From an uncultured Clostridia bacterium (lineage in GTDB: Bacteria; Bacillota; Clostridia; Oscillospirales; Acutalibacteraceae): 41,457 nucleotides of DNA. The stretch covers positions 1-41,457 of the forward strand of contig CANQUS010000015.1 in assembly GCA_947627055.1 (NCBI GenBank). The letters are read 5' to 3'. The notes under the pieces were generated by a model that was given only the letters and a program-made list of their open reading frames with translations, ran no database searches and had not been told where the DNA came from. Both the position numbers and the translations under genes were made by a program. Shown one piece after another: positions 40,290 through 41,457 of this stretch (position 1 is its first letter; every line of letters starts with the position of its first letter).

Positions 40290-41183
40290 ATGCCTGCTGT
40301 TGTTTCACACTATATTATGTCCGAAAAACTTATTGATGATATACATGAGTATTACCCATCCTTTAAGCTGAACAAAACAGCGTTTATCTGGGGAGGGAAC
40401 GGTCCTGACTTTTTATTTTGTCACAGGGTATTACCATGGCAAAGGGGAAAAAGCTATAATAAGATCGGAACACTCATACACAAGCTCCCTCCCGAGAATG
40501 TTCTCGGTTATCTTGCTGCTTATGCGAGGGAAGCCGAAAGCGATACCGCCATGAGTTATGCGCTTGGTTTTATATCTCACTACGCGCTTGACAGTATGGC
40601 GCACCCGTACATTATTTGCCGAGCCGAGGAGCTTTCCTCAATAAGCGATGGGGTTCATGCGTCAACGTGTCACAACGATATTGAAGCAAACCTCGATGTT
40701 CTTTTGTACGAGCGTTTTTACAAAAAGCCGCTTACATCTGTCAGTTTGAGGACGCTTTCTCCGCTTGATCCCAACGTCATGAATGCTGTTGCCGATATGA
40801 TACACGGGCTTCTTGTCATGTATTCGCTGCCCATTATGAGCAAAAGTGAGATAATAACTGCACAGCATGACTGGCACACGGGGCTTGCGTTGTTAAACGA
40901 CAAAACACATCTTAAAAGGAACGCTCTGAGACTCGGTGAAAAGGCGGCTAAGCTGCCTCCCGTACTATCGTCTCTTGTGCGTCCCTCAAAAAATAAGATA
41001 ACATATGATTATGCCAATACTGCACACAAGGAATGGAGTTCACCTTTTTCACCGGAAGACATACATACGGAGAGTTTTTACGATCTATTTGATGCTGCTC
41101 GCGTTCGTTCTATCGAATTGATTGCGGCGGCTATGCGAGGTGACTCCTTACGGCTCTTAGTTCACGGCATCCCCTTCGGTTAA
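40290..41183 (+). CDS. zinc-dependent phospholipase C-like protein (PF00882 type)
   Basis: 297 residues. The N terminus MPAVVSHYIMSEKLID carries the first His of the metal site. FIWGGNGPDFLFCHRV has the conserved GPD Asp, and YALGFISHYALDSMAHPYI the HxxxDxxHP metal motif; HASTCHNDIEANLD adds further His/Asp ligands. This is the PF00882 family of phospholipase C and S1-P1-nuclease relatives. There is no signal peptide, so an intracellular or unconventional role is likely; many Clostridia have this cytoplasmic form. AAGGAG lies 5 nt before the ATG. It is monocistronic after pcrA (130 nt gap). Confidence 0.88.
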   Translation: MPAVVSHYIMSEKLIDDIHEYYPSFKLNKTAFIWGGNGPDFLFCHRVLPWQRGKSYNKIGTLIHKLPPENVLGYLAAYAREAESDTAMSYALGFISHYALDSMAHPYIICRAEELSSISDGVHASTCHNDIEANLDVLLYERFYKKPLTSVSLRTLSPLDPNVMNAVADMIHGLLVMYSLPIMSKSEIITAQHDWHTGLALLNDKTHLKRNALRLGEKAAKLPPVLSSLVRPSKNKITYDYANTAHKEWSSPFSPEDIHTESFYDLFDAARVRSIELIAAAMRGDSLRLLVHGIPFG

Positions 41184-41205
41184 TCGGCGGAGTGCCTCCG
41201 TCCGC

Positions 41206-41457
41206 AAGTCGCGGCGGGCAGCGCCCACAGGCAAGTCGCGGCGGGCAGCGCCCGCAGGCAAGTCGCGAGGTCATTTTTCGCCGTGCGGCGAAAAATTTCG
41301 ACGTCGTTAGGGGACTATGACGTACCGCGCAAGCAGTATTTAGCACTGTATTTGCATACGGCAGTCCATTGGAAACTTAGTATTGACGCGGCGGGCAGCG
41401 CCCGCAGGCAAGTCGCGAGGTCATTTTTCGCCGTGCGGCGAAAAATTTCGACGTCGT
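41206..41457. repeat. nested tandem repeats running off the window end
   Basis: Two 27-bp units (41206-41232, 41233-41259; beginning AAGTCGCGGCGGGCAGCG) lead into a 70-bp sequence at 41238-41307 that is repeated identically at 41388-41457, giving a 150-bp period. The repeat contains a 10-bp hairpin (ATTTTTCGCC with GGCGAAAAAT, GTGC loop) and the palindrome CGACGTCG. The window ends exactly at the end of the second copy, so the array may continue. No gene is here. Confidence 0.9.

Overview
The window is bacterial chromosome, most likely from a low-GC gut Clostridium-class organism (Oscillospiraceae/Ruminococcaceae, resembling Ruminococcus or [Eubacterium] siraeum). This is inferred from Gram-positive-type lipoproteins, strong TTGACA/TATAAT promoters, AGGAGG-type ribosome sites, PcrA, LemA/DUF3137, G5/3D cell-wall and DUF6514/DUF6320-like proteins, and dispersed small palindromic repeats. 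I see no phage, plasmid, transposase, CRISPR or rRNA genes. No database search was possible, so family names come from recognisable motifs.

Layout. 1-3.2 kb: a terminator, a decayed reading frame, an SCP2-domain protein, a MITE-like palindromic element, a cation diffusion facilitator with a structured leader, a possible small RNA, and a tRNA-Met/tRNA-Glu operon. 3.3-13.2 kb: an atypical asparaginase, a deoxyinosine/uracil glycosylase, glyA, a Ser-rich lipoprotein, the amt-PII nitrogen pair, a repeat-rich spacer, a NatAB-like ABC exporter and a small lipoprotein. 13.3-14.8 kb: a nucleotidyltransferase between stretches that look decayed. 14.8-20.5 kb (minus strand): citrate synthase, a tight trio (alpha/beta hydrolase, condensation-like acyltransferase, zinc-ribbon membrane protein) and a zinc-ribbon membrane protein with an extracellular domain. 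20.7-24.8 kb (minus): exonuclease III and a GldA/F/G-like ABC system. 25-29.9 kb (minus): LemA, two tandem DUF3137 proteins and a DUF348/G5/3D wall protein. 30.4-37.5 kb (minus): two small unknown proteins, ComFC, the folate set folE-folP-folB-folK behind a transglutaminase-like protein, then rsmD-coaD-coiled-coil. 37.8-41.5 kb: pcrA, a PF00882 phospholipase-C-like protein and the start of a long tandem repeat.

How the genes work together. amt and PII form a nitrogen-sensing pair, with a terminator-like hairpin in the amt leader. GlyA supplies one-carbon units to the folate cofactor that the fol operon makes. rsmD-coaD-coiled-coil and fol-comFC are housekeeping operons. The hydrolase/acyltransferase/zinc-ribbon trio is translationally tight and looks like an uncharacterised acyl-ester module.

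The strongest candidate for something new is an RNA element. Two leaders on the same strand, one before the cation transporter (2574-2637) and one before an unknown 147-residue protein (30967-31032), share sequence blocks in the same order and lie about 60 nt before the start codon. This is the arrangement expected of a riboswitch or other cis-regulatory RNA, though I cannot assign it to a known class.
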